In this document: piece after piece, positions 25,055 through 32,936 of the stretch
Layout: every line of letters starts with the position of its first letter
Numbering within the stretch: the stretch's first letter is position 1
Assembly (NCBI RefSeq): GCF_000504285.1
Contig: NZ_KI632511.1
Span: forward strand, 989,372-1,053,371
Reading direction: 5' to 3'
Length of the DNA stretch: 64,000 bases
From: Actinospica robiniae DSM 44927
GTDB taxonomy: Bacteria > Actinomycetota > Actinomycetes > Streptomycetales > Catenulisporaceae
Program-made: the position numbers and the translations under genes
The notes under the pieces: model-generated
The model's database searches: none
What the model saw: the letters and a program-made list of their open reading frames with translations, nothing else
What the model was told of the DNA's origin: nothing

Positions 25055-25708
25055 TCAGGCCGGGCGCGGGTAGAGCACGTCATAGCCGATGAACTCGAAC
25101 ATGCTGCCGCCCGGCTCGAGCGGCACGGGCTCGGCGACGCGCCGGTGCGCCCCGACGAACAGGTCGAGCTCTTCGGGGCTGCGGAAGACCTCTGCGAATC
25201 CTTCGCGCTCGAACCAGGATGCGACGGCCGGGACCATGGCGGGGTCGGCGCGGCGGCCGCGGGTCCAGACGACCGTGCCGCCGCGCGCGCACAGCCCGGC
25301 GCTGGTGCGCACGGTGCGCTCGATGTCGGCCGGGACGATGTTGCCGAAGATCCCGCACAGCAGCACCAGGTGCGCGGGGGCGAGGTCGAGGTAGTGGTCG
25401 GTCAGCGCGGCGTCGCCGGTGACGACTTCGACGCCGTCGAGCCCGGCCTTCGCGGCCAGCTCGCGCGCGGCCTCGGTGTTGCCCGGGTCGAGCTCGACCA
25501 GGCGGGCCCGGACGTCGCGGCCGCGCGGATGCTCGGCGAGCACGGGGATCAGGTCCCTGCCTTGGCCGGCGCAGGCACTCACCGCGCGCAGCGGCCCGGG
25601 CGGGGCCTCGTCGAGCGCGGTGCGGATGCACGCCTGTATCGTCTCGAGCCGCACGACGAACGGGGATTCGGGGTTGTCGTACCGGTCGTGCCAGTTCTTC
25701 CAGTCCAT
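25055..25708 (-). CDS. Class I SAM-dependent methyltransferase
   Basis: A 217-residue protein opening MDWKNWHDRYDNPESPF, typical of a small actinobacterial methyltransferase family. Motif I is VSACAGQGRDLIPVL (replacing the usual G-x-G-x-G by A-G-Q-G-R-D), the acidic ribose-binding residue follows in ARLVELDPGNT, and VEVVTGDAALTDHY is motif III. It resembles methyltransferases whose substrate has not been defined. The start at 25708 has TACGAT 6 nt upstream, indicating a leaderless transcript, and the longer frame upstream is antisense shadow. Confidence 0.82.
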   Translation of the reverse strand: MDWKNWHDRYDNPESPFVVRLETIQACIRTALDEAPPGPLRAVSACAGQGRDLIPVLAEHPRGRDVRARLVELDPGNTEAARELAAKAGLDGVEVVTGDAALTDHYLDLAPAHLVLLCGIFGNIVPADIERTVRTSAGLCARGGTVVWTRGRRADPAMVPAVASWFEREGFAEVFRSPEELDLFVGAHRRVAEPVPLEPGGSMFEFIGYDVLYPRPA

Positions 25709-25714
25709 GACGGG

Positions 25715-25720
25715 ATCGTA
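25715..25720 (-). promoter_or_regulatory. -10 box (TACGAT), leaderless promoter for the methyltransferase gene
   Basis: On the minus strand TACGAT ends 6 nt before ATG 25708; no ribosome site is seen. Confidence 0.55.
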
Positions 25721-25747
25721 GGGCGCGGATCTCGCCGGGCCGCAGCC

Positions 25748-25777
25748 ATTTATTCGGCCGCGATTTATTCGGCTGCG
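25748..25777. repeat. Tandem 15-bp direct repeat between divergent genes
   Basis: ATTTATTCGGCCGCG (25748-25762) is followed directly by ATTTATTCGGCTGCG (25763-25777), differing at one base. It occupies the short space between the divergent methyltransferase and S4 genes, upstream of both -10 boxes, so it may be a regulator site or a replication-slippage product. The AT-rich half stands out in this genome. Confidence 0.6.
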
Positions 25778-25797
25778 TGACGGGGCGGCGGATCGGG

Positions 25798-25803
25798 TAA
25801 CGT
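25798..25803 (+). promoter_or_regulatory. -10 box (TAACGT), leaderless promoter for the S4 gene
   Basis: TAACGT ends 7 nt before ATG 25811. The identical box and spacing recur before the dioxygenase gene at 26285. Confidence 0.55.
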
Positions 25804-25810
25804 CGCGGGC

Positions 25811-26197
25811 ATGGTCGAGAACGACGCGGCGTCCGGGAACGTGCGCCTGGACGCGTGGATCTGGTCGGTGCGCCTGGCCAAGACCCGCTCCCAGGCCGCG
25901 GACGCCTGCAAGGGCGGGCACGTGCGCGTGAACGGGGACAAGGTCAAGCCGGCGCAGGCGGTCAAGATCGGCGACCAGGTGCGGGTGCGCCGCTCGGACG
26001 GCTGGGAGCGCACCGTCACCGTCACGAAGCTGATCTCCAAGCGGGTCGGTCCGCCGGCCGCGGCCGAGTGCTACACCGACGAGAGCCCCCCGCCCCCGCC
26101 GCGCGAGTTCGCCGGGCCGACCGCGGTGCGCGAGCGCGGAGCCGGACGCCCGACCAAACGCGAGCGGCGCGAGGTGGACCGGCTGCGCCACCGCTGA
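25811..26197 (+). CDS. S4-domain RNA-binding protein (Hsp15/HslR-like)
   Basis: A 128-residue basic protein. VRLDAWIWSVRLAKTRSQAADACKGGHVRVNGDKVKPAQAVKIGDQV is a complete S4 domain (about residues 11-60), as in Hsp15 and RqcP, which bind 23S rRNA or nascent-chain-tRNA on free 50S subunits during ribosome rescue. The C-terminal tail is Pro-rich then strongly basic (RPTKRERREVDRLRHR), typical of actinobacterial members. It is alone in its transcription unit and probably leaderless. Whether it acts with an RqcH homologue cannot be seen here. Confidence 0.9.
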   Translation: MVENDAASGNVRLDAWIWSVRLAKTRSQAADACKGGHVRVNGDKVKPAQAVKIGDQVRVRRSDGWERTVTVTKLISKRVGPPAAAECYTDESPPPPPREFAGPTAVRERGAGRPTKRERREVDRLRHR

Positions 26198-26271
26198 GGC
26201 CGCCGAGCGTCGATCACCGCCGGCCGTCGACAATCGCCCCAGGGCGGCGCGCGCGCCCGGACCCGGTCGGC

Positions 26272-26277
26272 TAACGT
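26272..26277 (+). promoter_or_regulatory. -10 box (TAACGT), leaderless promoter for the dioxygenase gene
   Basis: TAACGT ends 7 nt before ATG 26285, which argues against GTG 26279 as the start. Confidence 0.55.
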
Positions 26278-26284
26278 CGTGGGC

Positions 26285-27109
26285 ATGAGCGAAGCCGCGC
26301 CGCACGCCACCGTCGTCCCGCCGGTCCCGCAGGTGCCCGCCTCGGGCCGGATGCCGGCGCTCTACCTGAGCCACGGGGCGCCGCCGCTGGCCGACGACCC
26401 GGTGTGGCCGGGGCAGCTGGCGGCCTGGTCGGCGGCGCTGCCGCGGCCGAGCGCGATCCTGATGGTCTCCGCGCACTGGGAGGACGCGCCGCTCGCGCTC
26501 GGCGCGGTGCGCACGATGCCGCTGGTCTACGACTTCTGGGGTTTCCCGCGGCACTACTACGAGGTCGGCTACCCGGCGCCGGGCGCGCCCGGGCTGGCCG
26601 AGCAGGTCCGGGCGCTGCTGCGCACTGCGGGCCAGCCGGTGCAGGACGTGGCGGACCGGGGCCTTGACCACGGCGCGTACGTGCCGCTGGTGGAGATGTA
26701 TCCGCACGCCGACGTCCCGGTGCTGCAGATCTCGCTGCCGAGCTTGGACCCGGTGGCGCTGTTCGAGGTGGGCCGCCGGCTCGCGCCGCTGCGCGACGAG
26801 GGCGTGCTGATCGTCGGCAGCGGTTTCTTCACCCACAACCTCGCCGCCCTGACTCGGGACGGGTCCGTGGCGGCGGCGATGGCCGAGTTCGACGCGTGGG
26901 GCCGGGAGGAGCTGGACGCCGGCCGGATCGACGCCCTGCTCGACTTCGCCCACCGCGCCCCGGCCGCCCACGCCGCGCATCCGCGCACCGAGCACTTCGC
27001 GCCGCTGTTCGTCACGCTCGGCGCCGGGGAGGCGGACCTGGGCAGCCAGCGCAGCGTGATCGACGGGTTCTGGATGGGCCTGGCCAAGCGCTCGATCCAG
27101 CTGGGCTGA
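26285..27109 (+). CDS. DODA-type extradiol aromatic ring-opening dioxygenase
   Basis: A 274-residue LigB-fold enzyme of the YgiD/DODA group. Metal-ligand and active-site motifs are ALYLSHGAPP (first His), LMVSAHWED (second His), RGLDHGAYVPL (conserved His for catalysis) and HPRTEHFAPL near the C-terminus. Characterised relatives cleave catechol-type rings such as DOPA using Zn or Fe; the physiological substrate in actinobacteria is generally unknown. No signal peptide. The following aminotransferase gene lies 71 nt downstream on the same strand. Confidence 0.9.
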   Translation: MSEAAPHATVVPPVPQVPASGRMPALYLSHGAPPLADDPVWPGQLAAWSAALPRPSAILMVSAHWEDAPLALGAVRTMPLVYDFWGFPRHYYEVGYPAPGAPGLAEQVRALLRTAGQPVQDVADRGLDHGAYVPLVEMYPHADVPVLQISLPSLDPVALFEVGRRLAPLRDEGVLIVGSGFFTHNLAALTRDGSVAAAMAEFDAWGREELDAGRIDALLDFAHRAPAAHAAHPRTEHFAPLFVTLGAGEADLGSQRSVIDGFWMGLAKRSIQLG

Positions 27110-27180
27110 GCGCGCGCCGCGGCCTCGCAGCCGGGCGCTAGGGTGGCAGCGACCCGACCTGACCGTGCGCCGAGGGAGCC

Positions 27181-28383
27181 TTGAAGACCGTGACCGCCGA
27201 CCGACCGCTGCTCAACCGCCGTCTCGCCGAGTTCGGCACGACCATCTTCGCGGAGATGTCGCAGCTGGCCACGGAGACCGGCGCGATCAACCTGGGCCAG
27301 GGCTTCCCGGACACCGACGGTCCCGCGCCCGTGCTCGAGGCGGCCCGGCGCGCGATCGCAGAGGGCCGCGGCAACCAGTACCCGCCGGGCGCGGGCGTGC
27401 CGGAGCTGCGCCGCGCGGTGGCCGCGCACCGCGAGCGCCGCTATGGGCTGCGCTACGACCCGGACCGCGAGGTGCTGGTGACGGCGGGGGCAACCGAGGC
27501 GATCGCGGCGGCGCTGCTCGCGCTGCTCGAGCCCGGCGACGAGGTGATCGCGCTCGAGCCGTACTACGACTCGTACGCGGCGTGCATCGCGATGGCCGGG
27601 GCCCGGCGGGTGCCGGTGACGCTGCGCCCGGACGGGGACCGGTTCGTGCTCGACCTCGACGAGCTGCGCGGCGCGGTCACCGACCGGACCCGGCTGATCC
27701 TGCTCAACACCCCGCACAACCCCACCGGCACCGTCCTGCCGCACGAGCAGCTCGCCGCGATCGCGGCGCTGTGCGTGGAGCGGGACCTGCTGGTGGTGAC
27801 CGACGAGGTCTACGAGCACCTGGTGTTCGACGGGCTCGCGCACCGGAGCCTGGCCGAGCTGCCGGGGATGCGCGAGCGTACGGTGGCGATCTCCTCGGCG
27901 GGCAAGACCTTCTCGGTGACCGGCTGGAAGGTCGGGTGGGTGTGCGCGAGCCCGGAGCTGACGACGGCAGTGCGCACGGCCAAGCAGTTCCTCACCTACG
28001 TCGCCTCCGGCCCGTTCCAGTACGCCGTGGCCGAGGCGCTCGCGCTGCCGGACGCGCACTTCGACGCCCTCGCCGCGGACCTGCAGGCCAAGCGGGACCT
28101 GCTCTCGGGCGCGCTGCGCGACGCCGGGTTCGGGGTGATGCGCTCGCAGGGGACGTACTTCGTGACCGCGGACATCCGGCCGCTCGGGCTTCCCGGCCCG
28201 GAGGGCGTGGACGGCGAGGCGTTCTGCCGGGCGCTGCCGCACCGCGCGGGCGTGGTGGCGATCCCGAGCCAGGTCTTCTACGACCACCGCGGCGCCGGCG
28301 CCCCGTATGTGCGCTTCGCGTTCTGCAAGCGGCCCGAAGTGCTGGCCGAAGCCGCCTCCCGGCTCAAGGCACTCGCCCGCTGA
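27181..28383 (+). CDS. Class I/II PLP-dependent aminotransferase (DapC/kynurenine aminotransferase-like)
   Basis: A 400-residue fold-type I aminotransferase. INLGQGFPDTDGP and GNQYPPGAGVPELRRAV are the N-terminal signatures, TAGATEAI binds the cofactor phosphate, NTPHNPTG and TDEVYEHLVF are substrate and cofactor contacts, and SSAGKTFSVTGWKVGW contains the Schiff-base Lys242. The sequence is very close in pattern to M. tuberculosis Rv0858c, annotated as N-succinyldiaminopimelate aminotransferase, and to kynurenine/glutamine transaminases, so the substrate is uncertain. The start TTG 27181 follows GGGAG; GTG 27190 is an alternative. Confidence 0.92.
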   Translation: MKTVTADRPLLNRRLAEFGTTIFAEMSQLATETGAINLGQGFPDTDGPAPVLEAARRAIAEGRGNQYPPGAGVPELRRAVAAHRERRYGLRYDPDREVLVTAGATEAIAAALLALLEPGDEVIALEPYYDSYAACIAMAGARRVPVTLRPDGDRFVLDLDELRGAVTDRTRLILLNTPHNPTGTVLPHEQLAAIAALCVERDLLVVTDEVYEHLVFDGLAHRSLAELPGMRERTVAISSAGKTFSVTGWKVGWVCASPELTTAVRTAKQFLTYVASGPFQYAVAEALALPDAHFDALAADLQAKRDLLSGALRDAGFGVMRSQGTYFVTADIRPLGLPGPEGVDGEAFCRALPHRAGVVAIPSQVFYDHRGAGAPYVRFAFCKRPEVLAEAASRLKALAR

Positions 28384-28420
28384 ACCAGGCCGCCACGGCC
28401 CCGGCCCGGCCGCAGCCGGC

Positions 28421-29434
28421 TTATCCGTGCTCGTCGAACGCGGCGCGCACCCGCGCGTCGTCGGCTCCGGCGGCCAGCAGGGTGCGCAGCAGGATCCTGG
28501 CTTTGTACGGGCCGAGCCGGCCGCCGTTGATCAGGCCCCTGCGCTGCAGGTCGGTCTCGGCGCCGGGCGCGCCGTAGGTGTTGCGCAGCACGGGCCCGGC
28601 GCCGGTGCGGGAGGTGAGCACCACCGGGATGCGCGCGGCCAGCTCGCCGAGCGCGGGCGCGGTGCGCCCGGGCACGTGCCCGACCCCGAATCCGGCCACG
28701 ACCAGGCCCGCGACGTGCGGGGCGAACCCCGCCAGGGACGTATCGTCGTCCTCGTCGAGCACGAAGGTGTGCACGGGCACGCGCGTGGCGGCGAAGGCGC
28801 CGGCGGACGGCGCGGGCAGCGGGGCTCGGCGCGGCGGGCGCGTGAGGATGCGCACCCGGTCCTCCTCCAGGTGCCCGACCGGGCCGGTCTCGGGCGAGCG
28901 GAACGTGGCGGTGGAGGTGGCGTGCGTCTTGCGGACGTAGCGGGCCGGGTGCAGCTCGTCGTCGAAGGCGACGAGCACGCCGAGGCCGCGCGCCTGCGGG
29001 GCGGCGGCGGTGCGCACGGCCGCGAGCAGGTTCGCCGGGCCGTCGGCGCCGGCGAGGGTGGGGTTGCGCATCGCGCCGGTGAACACCAGCGGCTCCTCGT
29101 GCGCCCAGAGCAGGTCGGCGAGGAACGCGGTCTCCTCCAGCGTGTCCGTGCCCTGCGTCACCGCGACCCCGGCCGCCCCCTCGCGCACCGCCTGCCCGGC
29201 GCGCTCGACGAGGTCGGCGATCTGAGCGAAGGTCAGGTCGGCGCTCGGGTGGCGGGTGACATCCTCGATCCGCAGCCGCGTGCCGCCCTCGGTGAGCAGC
29301 GCGTCGAACCCGGGCACCGTAGCGGCCAGGTCCGCACCGCTCAGGCGCGCCACCACCGTGCCGCCGGGCCCGGAGGTGGTCCCGGCCATGGCGATGGTGC
29401 CGCCGAGGGTGTAGAGCACGACCTCATCAGGCAT
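28421..29434 (-). CDS. L-asparaginase family protein
   Basis: A 337-residue type I/II asparaginase fold. The first catalytic motif TLGGTIAM holds nucleophile Thr13, the second is VTQGTDTLEETAF (Thr and Asp), and Lys169 lies in VRKTHATS, completing the T-T-D-K set. There is no signal peptide, so the enzyme is cytoplasmic. Expected reaction: asparagine to aspartate and ammonia. It converges with the aminotransferase and is divergent from the RpiB-like gene across a 68-nt gap. Confidence 0.93.
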   Translation of the reverse strand: MPDEVVLYTLGGTIAMAGTTSGPGGTVVARLSGADLAATVPGFDALLTEGGTRLRIEDVTRHPSADLTFAQIADLVERAGQAVREGAAGVAVTQGTDTLEETAFLADLLWAHEEPLVFTGAMRNPTLAGADGPANLLAAVRTAAAPQARGLGVLVAFDDELHPARYVRKTHATSTATFRSPETGPVGHLEEDRVRILTRPPRRAPLPAPSAGAFAATRVPVHTFVLDEDDDTSLAGFAPHVAGLVVAGFGVGHVPGRTAPALGELAARIPVVLTSRTGAGPVLRNTYGAPGAETDLQRRGLINGGRLGPYKARILLRTLLAAGADDARVRAAFDEHG

Positions 29435-29490
29435 CGCAGGCCCCTTCCGTATCCGAGTGTTTCCACCCTAGCGCGGCGGGCCCGGGGGTT

Positions 29491-29496
29491 TAGGAT
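29491..29496 (+). promoter_or_regulatory. -10 box (TAGGAT), leaderless promoter for the RpiB-like gene
   Basis: TAGGAT ends 6 nt before ATG 29503, with no Shine-Dalgarno. Confidence 0.55.
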
Positions 29497-29502
29497 CACC
29501 GT

Positions 29503-29955
29503 ATGCGCATCTCCGTGGCCGCCGACACCCGCGACGGCATCGCCCCGCTCCTGCCGGCCGCGCTGACGCGGCTCGGCCACCAGGTCACGGCGCACGGCGC
29601 GCTCTCCGGGACGCGGGCCGCGCACGACGCGGCGTGCGTGTGGTCCGCGTGCGCGCGCGAGGCCGCGCGGGATGTGGCCGAGGGCCGCGCGGATCAGGCC
29701 GTGGTGGCCTGCTGGACCGGAACCGGCGCCTCGATCGCGGCGAACAAGGTCCCCGGGGTGCGCGCGGCGCTGTGTACGGACGCGACCACCGCCGCCGGCG
29801 CGCGCCGCTGGAACGACGCGAACGTGCTGGCTCTGAGCCTGCGCCTGCTGTCCGAGCCGGTGCTCGAGGAGATCCTCGAAGCCTGGTTCGCCGCGGCGCC
29901 GAGCACCGAGCCCGAGGACGTCGCGGCCCTCGCGCTGCTCGAGCAGGCTCCCTGA
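29503..29955 (+). CDS. RpiB/LacA/LacB-family sugar-phosphate isomerase-like protein
   Basis: A 150-residue RpiB-fold protein. ACWTGTGASIAANKVPGVRAALCTDATTAAGARRWNDANVLAL aligns with the RpiB active-site region (G-x-C-G-T-G-x-G-x-S-I-A-A-N-K). The catalytic Cys is displaced: where RpiB has GICGTG, this has ACWTGTG, a variant common in actinobacteria, so ribose-5-phosphate isomerase activity should not be assumed. No His residue corresponding to the ring-opening His was located with certainty. It is a single-gene unit convergent with the MATE transporter. Confidence 0.8.
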   Translation: MRISVAADTRDGIAPLLPAALTRLGHQVTAHGALSGTRAAHDAACVWSACAREAARDVAEGRADQAVVACWTGTGASIAANKVPGVRAALCTDATTAAGARRWNDANVLALSLRLLSEPVLEEILEAWFAAAPSTEPEDVAALALLEQAP

Positions 29956-29964
29956 GCCCGGGCC

Positions 29965-31344
29965 CTAACCCTCCCCGGACGCCCCGACGCGCAGCCACCG
30001 GGTGCCGCGGGCCCGGACCCACAGGAACGCCAGGCGCACGAGCGTGAACAGCCCGATCGCGCCCCACAGCCCGGTCAGCCCCCACCCGGCGCCGAGCACG
30101 AGCGCGAGCGCGCCGAGGAAGACCGCGGTGCACGCCAGCGACGCCCAGGCGAGGTAGGTCGCGTCGCCGGCGCCGATGAGCACGCCGTCGAGGACGAACA
30201 CGACACCGGCGACCGGCTGGAACGCCGCGGCGAGCACGAGCGCGGGGATCAGGGCGTGGCGCACCGCCGGATCGCCCGTGAACGCGCCGGCGAGCACGGG
30301 GCTCAGGGCGAGCAGCCCGATCCCGGTGACGGCGCCGAAGCCCAGGCCCCATCGGTTCATCCGCGCGACCACGGCCCGCACCTGCCCGGTGCGCCCGGCC
30401 CCGAGCTCGTGGCCGACCAGCGCCTGGGCGGCGATGGCGAGGGCGTCGAGGGCGAGCGCGAGGGTGGACCAGAGGTTCGCGGCGATGGTGTGCGCCGCGA
30501 GCGCGACCGTGCCGAGCGACCCGGCCGCCCACACCCCGGCCAGCAGGTAGACGCGCAGCCCGACCGTGCGGGTGAGCAGCGCGGCGTTCGCCGACAGGGA
30601 CGCGCGCAGCGCCCCGAGCTCCGGGCGCAGCGGGAGCTGCTCGGCGCGCGCGGCCCGGCGGGCGGTGCGCACGTAGGCGAGCGCCATGCCGCTCTGCACG
30701 AGCGCGGTCCCGGCCGCGGACCCGGCGATGCCCCACCCGACGGGGTAGACCAGCAGCCAGTTCAACGCCGTGTTCGCCACCGCGGCCACGCCCGCGACGA
30801 TCAGCGGGGTGCGCATGTCGTGCAGGCCGCGCAGCAGCCCGGTCGCGGCGAGCACCAGCAGCATCCCGGGTAGTCCGGCGGAGCTGATGCGCAGGTAGGT
30901 CTCGGCGTAGGGGGCGGCCTGGTCGGTCGCCCCGAGCAGGCGCACGATGGGTCCGGCGGCCAGCGCCCCGATCACCCCGAGCACGGCGCCGAGCCCGGCC
31001 GCCAGGTACATCCCGTCGATCCCGCGCGCCAGCGCCTCGCGCCGCCGCCCGGCTCCCATCAGCCTGCTGACCTGCGCGGTGGTGCCGTAGGCGAGGAACA
31101 CGCAGACGTTGACCAGGGTGCTGAGCGCGGCGCCGGCGGTGCCCAGGCCCGCCAGCTGCGCGGGTCCGAGGTGCCCGACGATGGCGCTGTCGGCGAGCAC
31201 GAACAGGGGCTCGGCCACCAGCGCGCCGAGCGCGGGCAGCGCGAGCGCGAGGATCTGGCGGGCCGAGACGTGCGACGCGTCGCGCAGGGCGGCGGCCGCG
31301 GCCGGGCTCTCGGCCTCCTGCGCGGGTATCGGCTCGGGGCTCAC
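29965..31344 (-). CDS. MATE-family efflux transporter (DinF-like)
   Basis: A 459-residue membrane protein with twelve predicted helices in two bundles. ILALALPALGALVAEPLFVLADSAIVGHLGPAQLAGLGTA is the MATE/DinF N-terminal signature, and the second bundle begins LTRTVGLRVYLLAGVWAAGSLG. Cation-driven export of drugs or metabolites is the expected activity; the substrate is unknown. GTG 31344 is preferred because GAAGAT lies 6 nt upstream, giving a leaderless start; GTG 31362 adds six residues. Confidence 0.9.
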   Translation of the reverse strand: MSPEPIPAQEAESPAAAAALRDASHVSARQILALALPALGALVAEPLFVLADSAIVGHLGPAQLAGLGTAGAALSTLVNVCVFLAYGTTAQVSRLMGAGRRREALARGIDGMYLAAGLGAVLGVIGALAAGPIVRLLGATDQAAPYAETYLRISSAGLPGMLLVLAATGLLRGLHDMRTPLIVAGVAAVANTALNWLLVYPVGWGIAGSAAGTALVQSGMALAYVRTARRAARAEQLPLRPELGALRASLSANAALLTRTVGLRVYLLAGVWAAGSLGTVALAAHTIAANLWSTLALALDALAIAAQALVGHELGAGRTGQVRAVVARMNRWGLGFGAVTGIGLLALSPVLAGAFTGDPAVRHALIPALVLAAAFQPVAGVVFVLDGVLIGAGDATYLAWASLACTAVFLGALALVLGAGWGLTGLWGAIGLFTLVRLAFLWVRARGTRWLRVGASGEG

Positions 31345-31413
31345 GGCGGGATCTTCCCACACGCCCCGCGTGGACGATCAAGCGCGCGGACGGTCAAGCC
31401 GGTGCCCGGGCGC

Positions 31414-32811
31414 TCACTCCTGCTCGCGCCGGTCCGACTCGAGCCCTTCGATGATGCCGGCGATGTGCTCGGGGTCGGGGTAGATGTCGGTGAACTCGTA
31501 TCCGGCGATCGTGCGCGGCCGGTCGATGCCGAGGTCCACCCGCAGCAGGTCGTCCCCGGCGACGCCGTGGCTGATCCAGTTCCCGGTCACCCGCAGCCGC
31601 GAGCGTACCGAGGGCATCGCGAGCAGGTGGTAGCCGCGGGTGGCGATCTGCGCGGGGACGCCGGAGAGCGGGATGCCCAGCGGCTTGGCCACCGCGCGCG
31701 GACCGCCGAGGTCGACCACGAGCCCGAGGTCCTTGTGGTAGTAGTCGCGCGGCGGGCGCCCCTGCATCGCCGAGACGACGTTGTCGGCCGCGACCTTCCC
31801 CTGGCGCATGGCGTGCTGCGCGGTCGGGGGGCACACGGCGTTGTCCACGCCCTCGCGCTGCTTGGCCAGGTCCGGCACGGCGGCGCAGTCCCCGAGCGCG
31901 AACACCCCGTCCCAGGCCGGCAGGCGCAGGTCCGCGCCGACCACCACGCGCCCGCGCAGCGACTCGCCGAGGCCGCGCACCAGCGGGGACGCGGCCACTC
32001 CGGCGGTCCACACCAGGGTCTGGGTCGGCAGGACGGAGCCGTCGGTCATCTTCACCTCGTCGTCGGTGACGGAGGCGACCGAGACCCCGAGGCGGAAGTC
32101 CACGCCGCGGTTGATCAGCATCTTCTGGGCCTTCGTGCCGAGCTCCTCGCCGAGCTCGGGCATGAGCGTGGGGGCGATGTCCGCGAGCGTCCAGTGGATC
32201 ATGTCCGGGTGCAGGCCCGGCATCTTGCGGGCGGCGTTGCGGGTGAGCTCGAGCAGGCACGCGCACGTCTCGGTGCCCGCGTATCCGCCGCCGACCACGA
32301 GGAACGAGCAGCGCCGCCGCTTCTCCTCGGCGCTGTTGGCCGCGGCGGCGAGCTCGAGCTGCGCGATGACGTGGTCGCGCAGACTCAGGGCCTGTTTGAG
32401 CGTCTTCATGCCGCGGGCGTGCTCGGCCAGGCCCGGGATCTCGAAGGTGCGGGTGACCGAGCCGGGGGCGAGCACGAGGTAGTCGTAGCGCAGCGCGTCG
32501 TCCTCCCCGGTGATCTTCCGGATGTAGAGGGTGCGCGCGGGCAGGTCCACCCCGAGCGCGCCGGCCGGCACGCGCACGGTGCGCCGCAGCAGGCGGGCCA
32601 GCGGGGTGGCGACCGAGGAGGCGCCGAGCACGCCGGAGGCGACCTGCGGGAGCAGCGGCAGGTAGAGCGAGTGGGAGGTGGGGTCCACCAGCATGATCCG
32701 GGCGTCGCGCGGCCCGAGGCGGCGTTCGAGCCGGCGCACGCACGCCAGGCCCGCGAATCCGGCACCCACCACGACGATCCGCGGCACCCTGGCCGCCTGC
32801 GCCTGCGTCAT
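31414..32811 (-). CDS. Type II NADH dehydrogenase-like FAD oxidoreductase (NDH-2)
   Basis: A 465-residue two-dinucleotide-binding flavoprotein. IVVVGAGFAGLACVRRL (about 12-28) binds FAD, FLVVGGGYAGTETCACL binds NAD(H), and GVFALGDCAAVPD is the second FAD motif. The central pattern VDPTSHSLYLPLLPQVASG replaces the DRRNHHLFQPLLYQVATA of classical NDH-2, a recognisable actinobacterial variant. C-terminal residues should associate with the membrane through an amphipathic helix. It would pass electrons from NADH to menaquinone without pumping protons. Confidence 0.9.
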   Translation of the reverse strand: MTQAQAARVPRIVVVGAGFAGLACVRRLERRLGPRDARIMLVDPTSHSLYLPLLPQVASGVLGASSVATPLARLLRRTVRVPAGALGVDLPARTLYIRKITGEDDALRYDYLVLAPGSVTRTFEIPGLAEHARGMKTLKQALSLRDHVIAQLELAAAANSAEEKRRRCSFLVVGGGYAGTETCACLLELTRNAARKMPGLHPDMIHWTLADIAPTLMPELGEELGTKAQKMLINRGVDFRLGVSVASVTDDEVKMTDGSVLPTQTLVWTAGVAASPLVRGLGESLRGRVVVGADLRLPAWDGVFALGDCAAVPDLAKQREGVDNAVCPPTAQHAMRQGKVAADNVVSAMQGRPPRDYYHKDLGLVVDLGGPRAVAKPLGIPLSGVPAQIATRGYHLLAMPSVRSRLRVTGNWISHGVAGDDLLRVDLGIDRPRTIAGYEFTDIYPDPEHIAGIIEGLESDRREQE

Positions 32812-32936
32812 CGCTCCCGCCGCCTTACTTCCGCGTGATCTTCCGACGCCCTCAGCCTCGCCCGCCCGGGCCCGGCCCGCACCCCGGGCACCGGGCGGCT
32901 ACGCCCGCCGGGGGAAGTGACGCGGCGTGAAGCGGG

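Noticed and set aside
25709-26995. Upstream extension of the methyltransferase frame to 646 residues
   Set aside because: The added part is antisense to the S4 and dioxygenase genes and lacks motifs; a leaderless -10 box fixes the start at 25708.
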